NCBI GenBank assembly: GCA_963580455.1
Contig: OY756971.1
Location: 19,615,001 to 19,679,000 of the forward strand
Origin: Euonymus europaeus
Taxonomy: Eukaryota > Streptophyta > Magnoliopsida > Celastrales > Celastraceae
Length of the DNA stretch: 64,000 bases
Direction of reading: 5' to 3'
Shown here: piece by piece, positions 11,812-22,589 of the stretch
How the letters are laid out: each line of letters begins with the position of its first letter
Numbering within the stretch: the stretch's first letter is position 1
Translations under genes and position numbers: made by a program
The notes under the pieces: generated by a model
Databases searched by the model: none
The model's input: only the letters and a program-made list of their open reading frames with translations
What the model was told of the DNA's origin: nothing

Positions 11812-14800
11812 TTACCCCTTCAATATCTTGTATTCTTCACGGTTCAGCAAAGAACCCTTTATCTTGAGCCAATCTGCAGGCTTTGGCATGATAATAGCAG
11901 CATATCCTTCTCTATCAAACTGCAAATTAGTCAAGAAACAACAGGTGAGTGGGAGTCGGCATATAACCAAAAAATACAACAAAGTTTGTGGTCATCTGAT
12001 ACTGAAAATCTACAACTGGATCTTTTTGCCATAAAATCTCCCAAAAAAAAAAGGATTACACAATGACCCATATAGACATACACTCCATTTAAGGTATTAA
12101 GAGACCAAATAACTCCAACCAATCCACAATACTCAAGCAAATTAGCCTCAAGACCGGACAAAAGTTTAATTAGGAGCTTATGGTCAAATCATGATTAATA
12201 AAGTCTCGTGTTTCTCTTCGTGGTGTCCAAAAGAATATAACTCTCACATTGCGACGCTTATACCGATCAAACTTCAATAAAAAGAAAAAATATTAGTTTC
12301 TTTACATAGTGATAATCAATATCATACAAGCATGCCACTCCTGATAATTTCTATAATAATTCATCCACTTCCCATCCCAAATCAGAACTAGTTCAGTTGG
12401 AAGCATTCAAATCATTTCACACTATGATACATGCATTCTGAATTACTAAAAAGCTGTTAATAATAAAAAAGAATCAGTGATTATCGAAACATGGCTTCAC
12501 TATTTGCTTATTTTGTTAAGTGAATACCACCATCTCGAGCTTGAGAGTATATCGATAAAGAGATGGTATTGTGACCAGTATCCCTTGAAAAAGAGCATAT
12601 CCTACATATGCATTGATTAAATGGTCAGGGAGACATATTCTTGTTGCATTTTTTCCTCAATGCAATATTATTGTTAATGTTAAACTCACTTACTCACATA
12701 TGAGTATAACTGAAAGAAGCATTATCACAAGATATCAAACAAAGAAAAACAAGCTGGCATAACAGTATCTCGAGTTACAAACAGATAGGCAACAATGGCA
12801 TGCTGAGCTGTTTTGAAATATACTTCATTTCAGCTTACAATTTACCTTTGAACTGATGTGAGTAGAGAAAAAAGGTCAACAACTCCGACAATGGGCAGGG
12901 TCGGCGACAAGAAAAAAAATACAGATAAATCATAATAAACAATACAAGAACAGAAATGATTCTCCTGCTGGCGGGAAAGGCAAAAAAGGTGGGGTGGTGG
13001 GGTGGTGGGGGTGGGGTGATAAAGAAGAATAGATTAAGGATAGTAACTCCACTCCATAGATAGTGAACACTGATCAATATCAGGATGCACCAACTTGTGC
13101 TCCAAAAAGAATGGGAATAGTCCTTCTAAGGAAATCCTACTAATAAATTATGTAATTTAACAAAAAGTTAAAATTAATAACAGTTCCTGAGAAATCCAAG
13201 AAAAGATAATATATGTATGATTCAATCATAAATTCGAGCAAGATGATACTTGACAGTGTCCGTCAGCCAATGTGACAATCAATCTTGTAGGGATTGAGTT
13301 ATTCTCACCAAAGAATTAAGCAATTTCGGTTGTTTAATTAATTTATCATTCACTTCCAACAGAGGGCCTCTAACACAACACCTTTCAAAAGCCACCAAAA
13401 CTTCACAAATTTTTATTTCTGCAGTAAACAAGGAGCTAAAAAGATAATTGAATAAGAACATATCTTTACCTGACAATAAAAGAAGAGGTGCTCGTGCAAA
13501 CTTTACACAAAGCTGTATTCGACTCAAAGAATTGTGCATTCTGTGAATACCATAGCACCAGTCCATTTTAGAAACAGAAACTGAAAGAGCTGGATTCAAC
13601 TCTAACGTAAAATATAATTAGTAGAGCAAAACTGCTTTCTGTGCTTTACAAGAAACTACATGACCAATATGAGTATTCATCAGCACCAAAAGACCCAATA
13701 GTGCATTATGAGTCAAGATAACAAAATGGAAAGACAAACATAATGCAATAAAGACTGATGAATTATTCAAAACCGATAAACTAAAGAGAAATAAAATTAC
13801 TAGGTAATTTGATATCTGTAATAATGCGGAAGGGCCTTTCAAATAAGAAGTCATAACCAGCTAAAGTTTCATCATGGTTCCAAAAACTTGGCATTTTCAT
13901 ATGTATTCACTGAAATCACAAATCCTAATCAAAATTAGCATCATAATTACCCTCTTTCGCTTCCCAGTGACTTTCACGCCACTCCTATCAGATTTTCCAA
14001 CATTGAAATCAACAGCTGTGATTCCTCCTTCATCCTTAAAAGCAACATGGGTAGGAGCCAAGCCAATCACACACAAGCTTTTGATAAAAGAAACAATCAG
14101 TTCTTATTGATTGAAGTTCCATTTCGATCCACAATAAAAATAAAACAAAATTTTAAAAAAATACATCATCAAACATATTTACAAAATAGTAATAATAATA
14201 AAGGTGAGTGCTATTGGCACCCCACTTTTTCCTAGTGGCACCCCATTTCCAGAAAAACCCCAGTAAAAATGATAAAAATTCTTGTACCACCCCATGCCAT
14301 TAATATTTCATAAATATCCTATTACACCCCAAAAGAAATATACATGAATCAGACTATGGGAAAGAATCTGCAATTTTTTCTGCTGGAATAACTGCATCAT
14401 AGTCTACCCTACCCCAGTGACTTTGAAGCTCCAAGCCTCTTTGGTTAGCCAAAACATCCCCATTCGACCCCCAAGTATCCAATGACAAATTCCACTTCAG
14501 CACAGGAGCTTCACCCAAAAGCTCATTTCTAAAGGGGCGAGTGTCAGTTCTACCTTCGCGATCTATGGAATCATTGACATCAGAACTTTTGTTACCGCAT
14601 TCAGGGGTATCATCACTCACCTTACCAGAAGTTGATGTAAGCACAGTAGCCTCATCGAGTTTATTGGCTATGCTCGTGCCCTCTTTCTCCACTGATCCAA
14701 TCCTACCCTCCTCCCAGATATCTTCTTCTTCTTCCCGCACTTCTTTATCAAGCTTTGCAGTACTTGGAACATAAAAACCGAGAAAGAGTAGAAACAGAGA

Positions 14801-15371
14801 AGAGAAAGAGCAAAAACAGAGAGTGGGAGGGAAATAATGTCTCTCAAACAGTGTTGGCGGGTGGGGTTATACAAGACTAGAGCTTTTTGGTGTGGTTAGG
14901 GGTGCCAATAGCACTCACCATAATAAAAGACTTCTACCCGTTTGCATGGCGATAAATATACTGATCGTTTCCTGGCTTCATAAAATCTTCATAAATTCAA
15001 AAAACGGAAAACACAATAAGTACCCTGAAATTCACATAACAGGCTAAAACAGAGCAAAACTTAGGGTTCAACATAGCAAAAAATATTTCGAATGAGGATC
15101 CAATCGTGAAAGAAGAACCTGCAGCGAAGTAAGAGACGAAGTTAGCTTCGACGGCTGAGGGTGGAATAAGAAGAAGATCTCCAATATCCGGCACCGGAAG
15201 CTTGCGCAACTCTTTATCTTCTTGCGTGCTTCCTTCTTCTAGTTGTTGTCGTTGTTGCTTTGATTGTGAGGTCGGATCAGTTCCCACTGTAGCTTCTTCG
15301 ACTCCGTCGTTTTCATCTGGTGGCGGTGATCGCTCATTGGATTCGATTTTCAGAGTTCGTACGATAATCAT
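11812..15371 (-). CDS. Abitram-like protein (FAM206 family, single-hybrid fold)
   Basis: Six exons on the minus strand: 15119-15371, 14938-14986, 13951-14077, 13470-13540, 13309-13381 and 11812-11919. They join in frame to 226 residues. The N-terminus is variable and charged (MIIVRTLKIESNERSPPPDE). The conserved core follows: KLPVPDIGDLLLIPPSAVEA, DFMKPGNDQYIYRHANGLCV, IGLAPTHVAFKDEGGITAVD, VTGKRKRNAQFFESNTALCK, RGPLLEVNDKLIKQPKLLNS and REGYAAIIMPKPADWLKIKG. Animal Abitram is reported to bind actin and regulate transcription; the plant role is not known to me. Intron 2 (14078-14937) carries hAT copy B, and all six exons remain open. Intron 5 is long (11920-13308). The start is the first ATG of exon 1. 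Confidence 0.88.
12880..12915. repeat. Possible Au-SINE fragment in Abitram-like intron 5
   Basis: The sequence 'gacaatgggcagggtcggcg' resembles the 3' core of the plant Au SINE (reverse strand), also seen at 24439-24545. It is short, so it could be chance. Confidence 0.3.
14203..14919 (-). mobile_element. Non-autonomous hAT-type element, copy B, in an Abitram-like intron
   Basis: Ends GGTGAGTGCTATTGGCAC and its inverse, flanked by a perfect 8-base duplication ATAATAAA (14195-14202 and 14920-14927). The body is the inverse of copy A. The right terminus lacks about 23 bases of the outer inverted repeat found in copy A, as if deleted between the GGCACTCC and GACACCCC steps. It lies in intron 2 of the Abitram-like gene, on that gene's own strand. 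Confidence 0.88.
14354..14740 (-). CDS. ORF inside hAT copy B, unknown product
   Basis: A 128-codon open frame homologous to the copy A frame, ending IPAEKIADSFP. There is no ATG at its 5' end, and the upstream MYN start lies in another frame, so translation is doubtful. It is intronic for the host gene. Confidence 0.35.
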   Translation of the reverse strand: MREEEEDIWEEGRIGSVEKEGTSIANKLDEATVLTSTSGKVSDDTPECGNKSSDVNDSIDREGRTDTRPFRNELLGEAPVLKWNLSLDTWGSNGDVLANQRGLELQSHWGRVDYDAVIPAEKIADSFP

Positions 15372-16394
15372 ACTCTCTCAAGTCTCTCTCTAGTCTTCAG
15401 TCATCAGTCTTCTCCTTTCGTTCTAATGGATCAGTGGGCCGAACATCTTCTTTGGGCTTTATTGGGTTTAATGGCCACAACTTTTTCGGGCTTGATGTTA
15501 GTTGGACTTGGACCAAGAAAGAGACTTAAGAGAGCATCGTACTCTATTCTTCTTCGTTTGTTTAAATGGGCAAGGTCAGTGGCCCGAAATATGAGGGCCG
15601 GAACTGGAGAACCCAAAAACTCTTTGGACCTTTTGGGCTTAATGTGCCAACATTTAAATGGGCTCGGTCAGTGGTGTGAAATACTCAAAGAATATAGCAG
15701 AGGATGATGTCATGATGATGACGACGAATTTTAGGCAGTCACCTCGGAATCAAACATCTCCAATAATCACTTTCTGTGCTCAAAATTTCATGCGTGTTTC
15801 TTGACTTCTATTCAGAGTCGATTATTGTAAAATATTGTCGGTTGCTTGGTTCATTTTTTTATTTGATTAATTTTGTAGATAATATTAAAAAAAAATACGA
15901 CGATAAAAATAATTGAAAATTTTTAAGATATAAAGATTTAATTATATAATGTGACTATAAAATGTTATGGGCTCCATAGCTTTAAATTGTGAAAAATTAT
16001 GGGATAATAGCGTTTCATTTTGTACATCAATAAAATATAATGTTTGGTTGACACAATATTTTATACAAGTCTCACAGCTTTAATTTATGCGAAATATGAA
16101 GCAAATTGATCCATCACTTTTATAATAGGTGCAATTTTGATGTCTTTCAAAGAAGCTTATGGTGGGCTAGTTGTACCCAATATTTTTCTACAACATTTTA
16201 CACATAAAAATTTCAGTTAACACTACATGTTTCCACATCACCTCAATCACATTTTTCTCTATAATTCAGTTTGCTCCTCAGATATCAAGAAACAGATTTT
16301 ATAAGCTGTCAAAATAAGTTGTATGTTGTTTGATATAGCGGAAGTTTTGATAGCGTATAAGCTGTCAAATTACCATTATGGGTATGTAAAGTTG
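15372..16394. other. Upstream of the Abitram-like gene; no gene supported
   Basis: The first part is the CT-rich leader and promoter of the minus-strand gene. A 93-codon open frame at 15426-15707 has no family features. From 16290 the sequence 'gatagcgtataagctgt' is shared with the MITE at 33178-33564. Confidence 0.4.
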
Positions 16395-16710
16395 TTTAAT
16401 AATTTCATTTGTGAACTTGGTTAATATTTATGCATTAAATTGGACATCATGTTACAAACTAAATTAAAATAATGTCATTTTTTAATTTCCTTACATTTCA
16501 TTAGAAGAAGGAAAAAAAAAACGAAATTCGTGAACTTTTATTACTATTTATGCATTAATTTGGAGATTATGTGACATACTAAATTAAAAAATATAATCTG
16601 ATTTTCTGATTTCCTTACAAATTAATAATGAAATTTGTGAACTTTTAATAATAATTATGCATTAAATTGGAGATTATGTTACAAACTAAATTAAAAAATC
16701 AAATTTTTTC
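16395..16710. repeat. Three imperfect tandem repeats of about 110-118 bases
   Basis: The phrase 'tgaacttttaataataatta' plus 'tgcattaaattggagattat' and 'gttacaaactaaattaaaa' recurs three times (units starting near 16410, 16527 and 16637). The next stretch repeats 'cttaattaattcaacatgca' twice (near 16747 and 16801). They lie beside the Harbinger transposase and may be its subterminal repeats. Confidence 0.65.
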
Positions 16711-16968
16711 TACAGGCATAGTTACAGCGTAACAAAATCATTACGTACTTAATTAATTCAACATGCATACTTACCATGTTCACAATATCATTACATTATA
16801 CTTAATTAATTCCACATGCATACGTACCATGTTTACTACAAATTCTACATACATCTAAAGTATAAATTCAAATCTCGTGCACCGTCACAGTTGTGCAGCA
16901 ATCCTATCTCTAATATCACCCATCGTACTATCATCGCTAATGAAATAATCAAATACTTCATCGAAATC

Positions 16969-18158
16969 TTATGCACCATTACCGGCAGTTGAGGTGCCGG
17001 TTTCAATCTCAACTTCAATGCCTTCTTCAATACATGTGCTATGTCGTCGGATGTAGTTGTGTAAAGCGCAGCACGCAACCACTATTCGGGTTGTTGCTCA
17101 ATCGAATAGGATGGCATATCATTCAAAATTCTCCATCTTTTTTGTTCACCCCAAATGTCCTCTCTATCACATTCCGGAGTGATGAGTGCTTGCGGTTGAA
17201 CTTCCCATGCGGTCCGCTCGGTCGACAACTAGATTGCCACTCTGGCACATGATAACGTTCGCCCCTATAAGGAGCAAGATAGCCCAACCTGTTCGAGTAT
17301 CCCCCGTCCACCAAATAATACTTGCCTACACATTGTCCACATCGATAAATAATTTCCAGATTCCATCGAAAAAAAATAAAACACTACAGATGGGATGGAA
17401 TGAAACGCACCTTCTGGCGGATGAGGAAATTGAAACAGGGATCTGTGGATCACATGATCCAACACCCTCGCATCATGAGCCGACCCCTCAAAACCTACGG
17501 CTACAAACAAATACATCATATTAAAATCACACAATGCCAACACATTTTGGCTTGTGTAGCCCTTTCGATTAATATAACAAGATTGTTCTTCACGAGCTAC
17601 AACCGCAGGAACATGGATCCCGTCCAACGCTCCTATAGCACCCCTAAATGGTCGTGCCCTCGGGTCACTTCTTATTCGGGCAGGCACTTCGTCAAATTGA
17701 TTCTCCCTCGGCCTAATTTCATTTACCGATAATGCACTAACCGAATTTAGCACCAAGTGAAAAATACGTAACACTGTCTCGGTCGAATGTTGAAATCTTT
17801 CCGCTGCTAGGCTTTTGCACGCAGCATGGCCTAATGTAAATAAAAAAATTGCTACCATCTCCGGAATTTGGATATTGTGGGATGATCTCAACATGTATCT
17901 ACCAGATAAATCTAAACACAGTGCTCTAAAACAATCTATGGACATCCTGAAGCTCTCCTTGCATCTAACTGGGTGTCCATTCAAGACCTCTGACACATAT
18001 TGAGCACCCGTTAAAGCGGACGTCCTACATGATACACGTGGTATTTGTTGCGGCAAACTAAAATTTTCATAATATATCACAGTTGCGGATGCACTGAGTA
18101 AATAAGTTTCATAGCCCTCTTCATCAGAGTCATCAGAGTCATCTCCTGAGTGGTTCAT
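16969..18158 (-). pseudogene. PIF/Harbinger transposase (DDE_Tnp_4), 3' end frameshifted
   Basis: Exon 1 is 17411-18158 and exon 2 starts at 17325; the 85-base intron joins PHPPEG to KYYLVDGGYSNRLGYLAP. The catalytic triad sits in GAIGALDGIHVP, GFEGSAHDARVL and SSLRNVIERTFGV. Downstream, one A is missing in a run at 17138-17143, so KKRWRILNDMPSY is out of frame and a stop follows. A second single-base loss near 17093 breaks EIVVACCALHNY. The remaining frame would end at 16969. The family cuts and pastes DNA into TTA/TAA sites with help from ORF1. This copy likely cannot make a full enzyme. Confidence 0.88.
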
Positions 18159-18402
18159 ATCTGTAAATATAAAGCAATATTAATAAACCTGTAACAGCTC
18201 CAAAGTATTCGAAATGAGACTATTATTATCTCATAAAAAATCCACCACAAGCCTCATAAATCCACAATGACAAAACTGAACGCATAAAAAGCACCAAATA
18301 ATCGAAACATGGCATATAATAAAAACATCACAGACCCAAGATCATATTGAAAAATGTCTTGCACCTAACCCTAACCAACCCACAGCTCAATGATAGATAA
18401 AT
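18159..18402. other. Gap between Harbinger transposase and ORF1
   Basis: AT-rich spacer of the element. No coding sequence is seen. Confidence 0.5.
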
Positions 18403-19612
18403 CTACGGACGTGCTGCCAGCCCTAATATGAAATTTCGACGAGCATCTGGTGGTATAGTCACAAGCACCTGCCTATAATAAGGGTTCTCTAACTTGAATA
18501 ACGCATTTATGTACTCTTCCATAGTTATCTTCTGCTCTTGCCACATCTGGGCAACAATATTAGTGACCTCATTTTTGGCTTTCGCTGCTTCTGCTTTTGA
18601 TGCACTACGCGCATCATGTGCCTCCAAAGCCCGAACAATTCTGGTCAAGGATTCTGTTGGACAGCTACCCTCACTGGACTTACGCTTTTTGAGACTACTA
18701 GGTGCTCTTGCAGATGTGGATGTTAGGAATGGGCTGCCAATAGCTCCATCAGTAGGACTATTTAGGAATGAGCTTCCAACATCTCCACTAACAGGGGTTG
18801 CAGCTCCCCTCCGGGACATTGGTGTTCCTTCTTCAACTGCCTTATGGTTGGTTGTAGGATGCTTGTTAGGTGAATGACCTATTGACCTCTCAGGACCTCC
18901 GCAAACTCCCATAGAGGGCATGCTCACTGGAATTGGTCTGTAATAATCACCATTCTCCCCAAACCAATTTGTTTCTTTCGACGGTGGATGAGGGGGGACC
19001 CGGCCTGTGCCTTGCATAGTTGGGGCAACAACACACCTCTCCCATGTTGCTTGACCTCCCTTGAATATGGGGCTCAGTAAGTCATGATAACGATAACTGT
19101 TTTTTTTTTGAACCTTTTGTAATCGTTGTTCTCCTGCGAAATCAAAGTAGATCAAAAAAACATGCATGTATAGACAGTACATAAATTGAATATACAATTT
19201 TTGTGTTAAATTGAATACATACCTGAATCTTGAGATCCTACCACTCCTCGGACATGTCCACTCTTCCGATCTCAGAATCCCACCCTAGTCTGGTTTCACC
19301 TTGTGTCATCCTCTCCCACAGGCCCTACTCTTTCCTCAGTTGATCACACTTATTTTTCATAGTTTCCTTAGTATATGCGACATGAGTCTGCTTCCGGAAT
19401 CTCAGTACAATAACTTGCCAATAAATTTTAGGCATGGGAGAACCAATTATCCTAGGGATTGATTGGAAGTAGTCAACACAAATGTGAACAAATGCATCAG
19501 TCAAAATTTGAGTCCACTTAGTCTTCTCCGGCGTAGTGCACCCAACGGCTTGCTTCCCATGTCTTGGCATTCTCCTAACCCTATATGGACTATACAATGA
19601 AAAATGACTCAA
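18403..19612 (-). pseudogene. Harbinger ORF1, Myb/SANT-like DNA-binding protein, two amber stops
   Basis: Exon 1 runs 19223-19612 and exon 2 runs 18403-19133. Exon 1 has the Myb/SANT-like trihelix start KTKWTQILTDAFVHICVDYF. Two in-frame TAG codons at 19327-19325 and 19240-19238 stand where Trp is expected (KE-stop-GLWERM and SEEW-stop-DLKIQ). Exon 2 is a Pro/Ser-rich linker with a basic SSLKKRKSS, then a helical tail (MEEYINALFKLENPYYRQVL). In active elements ORF1 binds the ends and helps import the transposase. Confidence 0.82.
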
Positions 19613-19616
19613 AACT

Positions 19617-19890
19617 CATCTGTGAAACTAGTGGCCCTAATGACAAAAAATACAAATCCATATGATAGAAACCATCTATGAAACTAGTGACCATAAAGAC
19701 ATAAAAAAACCAGAATACACCTAGAACAATGTATGCAACTAGTGAGCCTAATGACATAACAAACGAACAGAAAACATACATGCAACAGAGACCATAAACC
19801 ATCTATATAAAACTAGTTTTCCATAATGACAGCACAAACCAACCAAAACCAAAAACCATCTATCATACTAGCAACCATAATGCATAAGAG
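19617..19890. repeat. Five imperfect tandem units, about 54-70 bases
   Basis: Units begin with variants of 'ccatctatgaaactagtgac' followed by 'cataatgaca' and an A-rich spacer, at about 19617, 19671, 19729, 19799 and 19855. They lie upstream of Harbinger ORF1 on its strand. Confidence 0.7.
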
Positions 19891-20924
19891 TGATCTCCTT
19901 TATTTCAAGGTAGAGCTGTAATTACAGTACACATGAACCACATATACAAAAAATAACATATTATCATTTATGTACACTAGAGGTTACCACTAATAACCAG
20001 TTTGAACTTGAACCCATACAAAACCCATAAAAAATGTCATTCTCTGCACACCAAAAGGACCACCCGTCTATTTCACCAAAAGGAGAAATAGACTCTGAGA
20101 AACTTCCAATTGGTTCCTATAGCTTGAGGTTAGCTTGCTGGAGCTAGGTAAGGTCATACAAGCGCAGGGTTTAATGAAATTATCGTACCAGGGTACACAT
20201 TGTTTCACGAATTGGCATGCATGTTGACTGAAATGAAGTAGCAAGTAATCGAAATTGAAATACAATGATGAATAATTGAAGCCTATAAACAGAGTTTCCC
20301 CACACTCACGGTTGGCGAGAATATAAACCCCCTCAAACAGATCTAACTTGTATCATTAATTTCGGAAAAAAAAATCAAGAGTTGAAAGTTACCAATCTGT
20401 GCTACTTGGAAGCCTAGCAGAGAGAGAACTTGGTCGGTAGAGTGAGATCAAAGTCGGAGTAGCTTTGAAAATAGGATGGTGCTTTTCACAGACTGGTGAA
20501 GCTGTGATAACAGAGAGAAGATGACACATTAGGGTTAAATGCATGCAAAATCAGAAGCAAAACCTGCTAGGTGAAGGTTTGCGAGTTACCGGAGCTGTAT
20601 TTTGGCTGGATCTTACGGCTCTCTTCCTCTTCGTCAATCGCCGGTCTCAGACAGCAGCTAGGGTAGACCAAAATCGTGCACAAGACAACTCGCCTAGGAG
20701 TGCGGAGGGTGAGGGCGTGTTGGGAAATTATGTCTGAATTCCTCACGTCCGTACACGTGTCGAGTTAAACGACCAGCGTGCATTTTTTTCCTCTAAACGC
20801 TGAGTTGTATACTATTTGGAGTGGTACACGTTGTACCAAACGGTCGCTTAACAGATAGCAAATACGCCATAAATTAAACAAATACAATCCAAAGATATAA
20901 ACCAGAGAGATCTATCAATTGTAC

Positions 20925-21380
20925 CTTCCAACCAGCTAAGTATATCGTCCATAAATTTGGAAGCAATAGGCTTGACATTAGTGTTGTCGGGTTCTGATTC
21001 GGATCCAAAATCATCTGATTCTGGTTGAGGTTTTCGACTATCGCGAAGTAGTCGAATAGGGTTGTTGACTCCCAATATGTAACAACCCAACCCACACCCC
21101 TCCTGGGTTGGTCGAATCGGGCCCATGGCTTAGTTGGTGTTCAAAGGGTGCCAAGACTCGTATTGTTGACTGAGGTCCGGGGTTCTAGTGTTGGTGTCAA
21201 CAACCTGCGTGCATGGGACGGCCAGGTGGGCTTAGACCATGGCGAGATGGGTTGGGGGTTAGTGGCCCATGGGCCCGATTCGACCAGCCCAGGAAGGGTG
21301 TGGGTTGGGTCGTTACACAATATGTAGTTCTTCTTCAAACTAATCTCTTGAGAAGGAGGAGGATGCCCGCAACAACTCAT
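20925..21380 (-). pseudogene. Unrecognised ORF interrupted by a solo LTR
   Basis: Removing the LTR (21078-21317) and one copy of its 5-base duplication leaves one open frame. It starts MSCCGHPPPSQEISLKKNYI at 21380, continues LGVNNPIRLLRDSRKPQPES across the insertion site, and ends KFMDDILSWLE before a possible GT donor at 20924. It is acidic and Ser-rich in the middle. I know no family for it. It could be the first exon of a gene whose remainder was lost to the nearby Harbinger element, or a chance frame. Confidence 0.4.
21078..21317. mobile_element. Solo LTR with TGTAAC...GTTACA ends
   Basis: 240 bases beginning TGTAACAACCCAACCCACAC and ending GTTACA, flanked by the 5-base duplication CAATA (21073-21077 and 21318-21322). 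Unusually, the outer 55-60 bases at each end are inverted repeats of each other. No internal retrotransposon region is present, so it is a solo LTR or a very small foldback element. Confidence 0.75.
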
Positions 21381-22589
21381 ATGACTGCGAAAAAGGGTTG
21401 TTGACTGTAGGATTCAAGTTGAAGCATACTCAACTCCTCCAGGTGGTATTATCGATAGTTGGATACTTACAAGAACTTAATTTACTTTGGTAGAGTAGAG
21501 GAGAAGCACAGAGGCAGAGAAAGAGACTAAAGAGAATGTGAAGGGTTTGAGGTGTTGTTAAACTCACTTTTTTAACATAAAAGGAGTTTCGTAAGAAAAT
21601 ACTGGGGTGCAACTAGCCCCACCTATAATAATAGGTGCAATTATAAACACAAAAAATTATCTTATTTAATCCAATTTCAATCTTAAACACAAAAATCTTG
21701 TTCAATTTAATTATCCGAACTTTAAATTTGGATTGAATTATCATTCCATTTATTTATTCAGATTTAAATCAATTCAAATATAATCAATTGACTACATCTA
21801 AAATTTCAAACCAACTTGAATACGAACATAAAAACACCAATGTTGTGAAACCCGAAACATTTTTTTTTCCTCCCCTACTTATATGAGAGCGACCTTCCGG
21901 CTCCAAATGCTCACATCCTCGGAGGTAATCTTTTTGGTTCGTGGACAATTTGGTAATCTTAACTACTTATTTAACTACTACGGTATTCAGCCGTACAAGT
22001 TGAGCCATACTGAACATAATTTAAGGTCAGTATTGGCGTTGACGTGATTTTACAAGACAAACTTGATGGTCTACTGAATACTGGTTACTTACAACTATGC
22101 CTGCCACACATTGCTTCTTGCTACTAAAAGTTGTTCAATAAAGAGAGGCTAAAATAAATTCAAATATAATTAAACACTTGAGAAGCCAAGGAAAGAGTGC
22201 ACGGCTAAGCTTTCATTCCACTCTTTGTAATTGTAAAGTGAATATAAAGACTCCATTTACTAACCAAATACACAGTAATAAGAGTCTAAGACCAAAAGAA
22301 GTTATTCTTGACTAATAAAAGAATTGCTGATCAAGTAACAAAAAAGTGCAACTGTTTGTCACCAACAATCAACCAATTTTAAAAAGGGGTTTCCTGGGGA
22401 GGCCATGGTTTGAAGCTAATAACATTTAGCCTGTATAAGTTATGAATTCCTGTCAACTAAAGTTAAAAGACTAGTAGGTAGCAGAGACAAAGGAACACGA
22501 AAAAAAGAAGAAAAAGACAAACTAACAATCGCAAAGAACTGGAGACGGCATCAAAACACTGCTCGCACAAATTTCACGGAGCACGCATC
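21381..22589. other. Intergenic, AT-rich
   Basis: A CT-rich leader-like stretch (21480-21560, minus strand) precedes the interrupted ORF. The remainder up to the Alba stop shows no gene. The last part is probably the Alba 3' UTR. Confidence 0.4.

Larger units (their letters stand above)
16395..20760 (-). mobile_element. Decayed PIF/Harbinger element (ends approximate)
   Basis: Both genes typical of PIF/Harbinger elements are present on one strand: Myb/SANT-like ORF1 (18403-19612) upstream and the DDE transposase (16969-18158) downstream. An apparent 5' leader exon lies near 20400-20560 with a GT donor (GATTG/gtaact) on the minus strand. Both genes carry inactivating changes. I could not place terminal inverted repeats or a TTA/TAA duplication with confidence. 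The right end may be near 20855, where 'gtaccaaacggtcgcttaa' occurs. Confidence 0.75.

Noticed and set aside
15426..15707. 93-codon open frame upstream of the Abitram-like gene
   Set aside because: No recognisable domain; lies in a divergent promoter region with GGGCC-type motifs; likely chance.
20543..20737. 64-codon plus-strand frame
   Set aside because: Better explained as the leader exon and promoter of the minus-strand Harbinger element.
16035..20860. 'gtttggttgacacaatattt' at 16041 as the partner of 'gtaccaaacggtcgc' at 20850 for Harbinger ends
   Set aside because: Similarity is too weak and no TTA/TAA duplication could be fixed on both sides.
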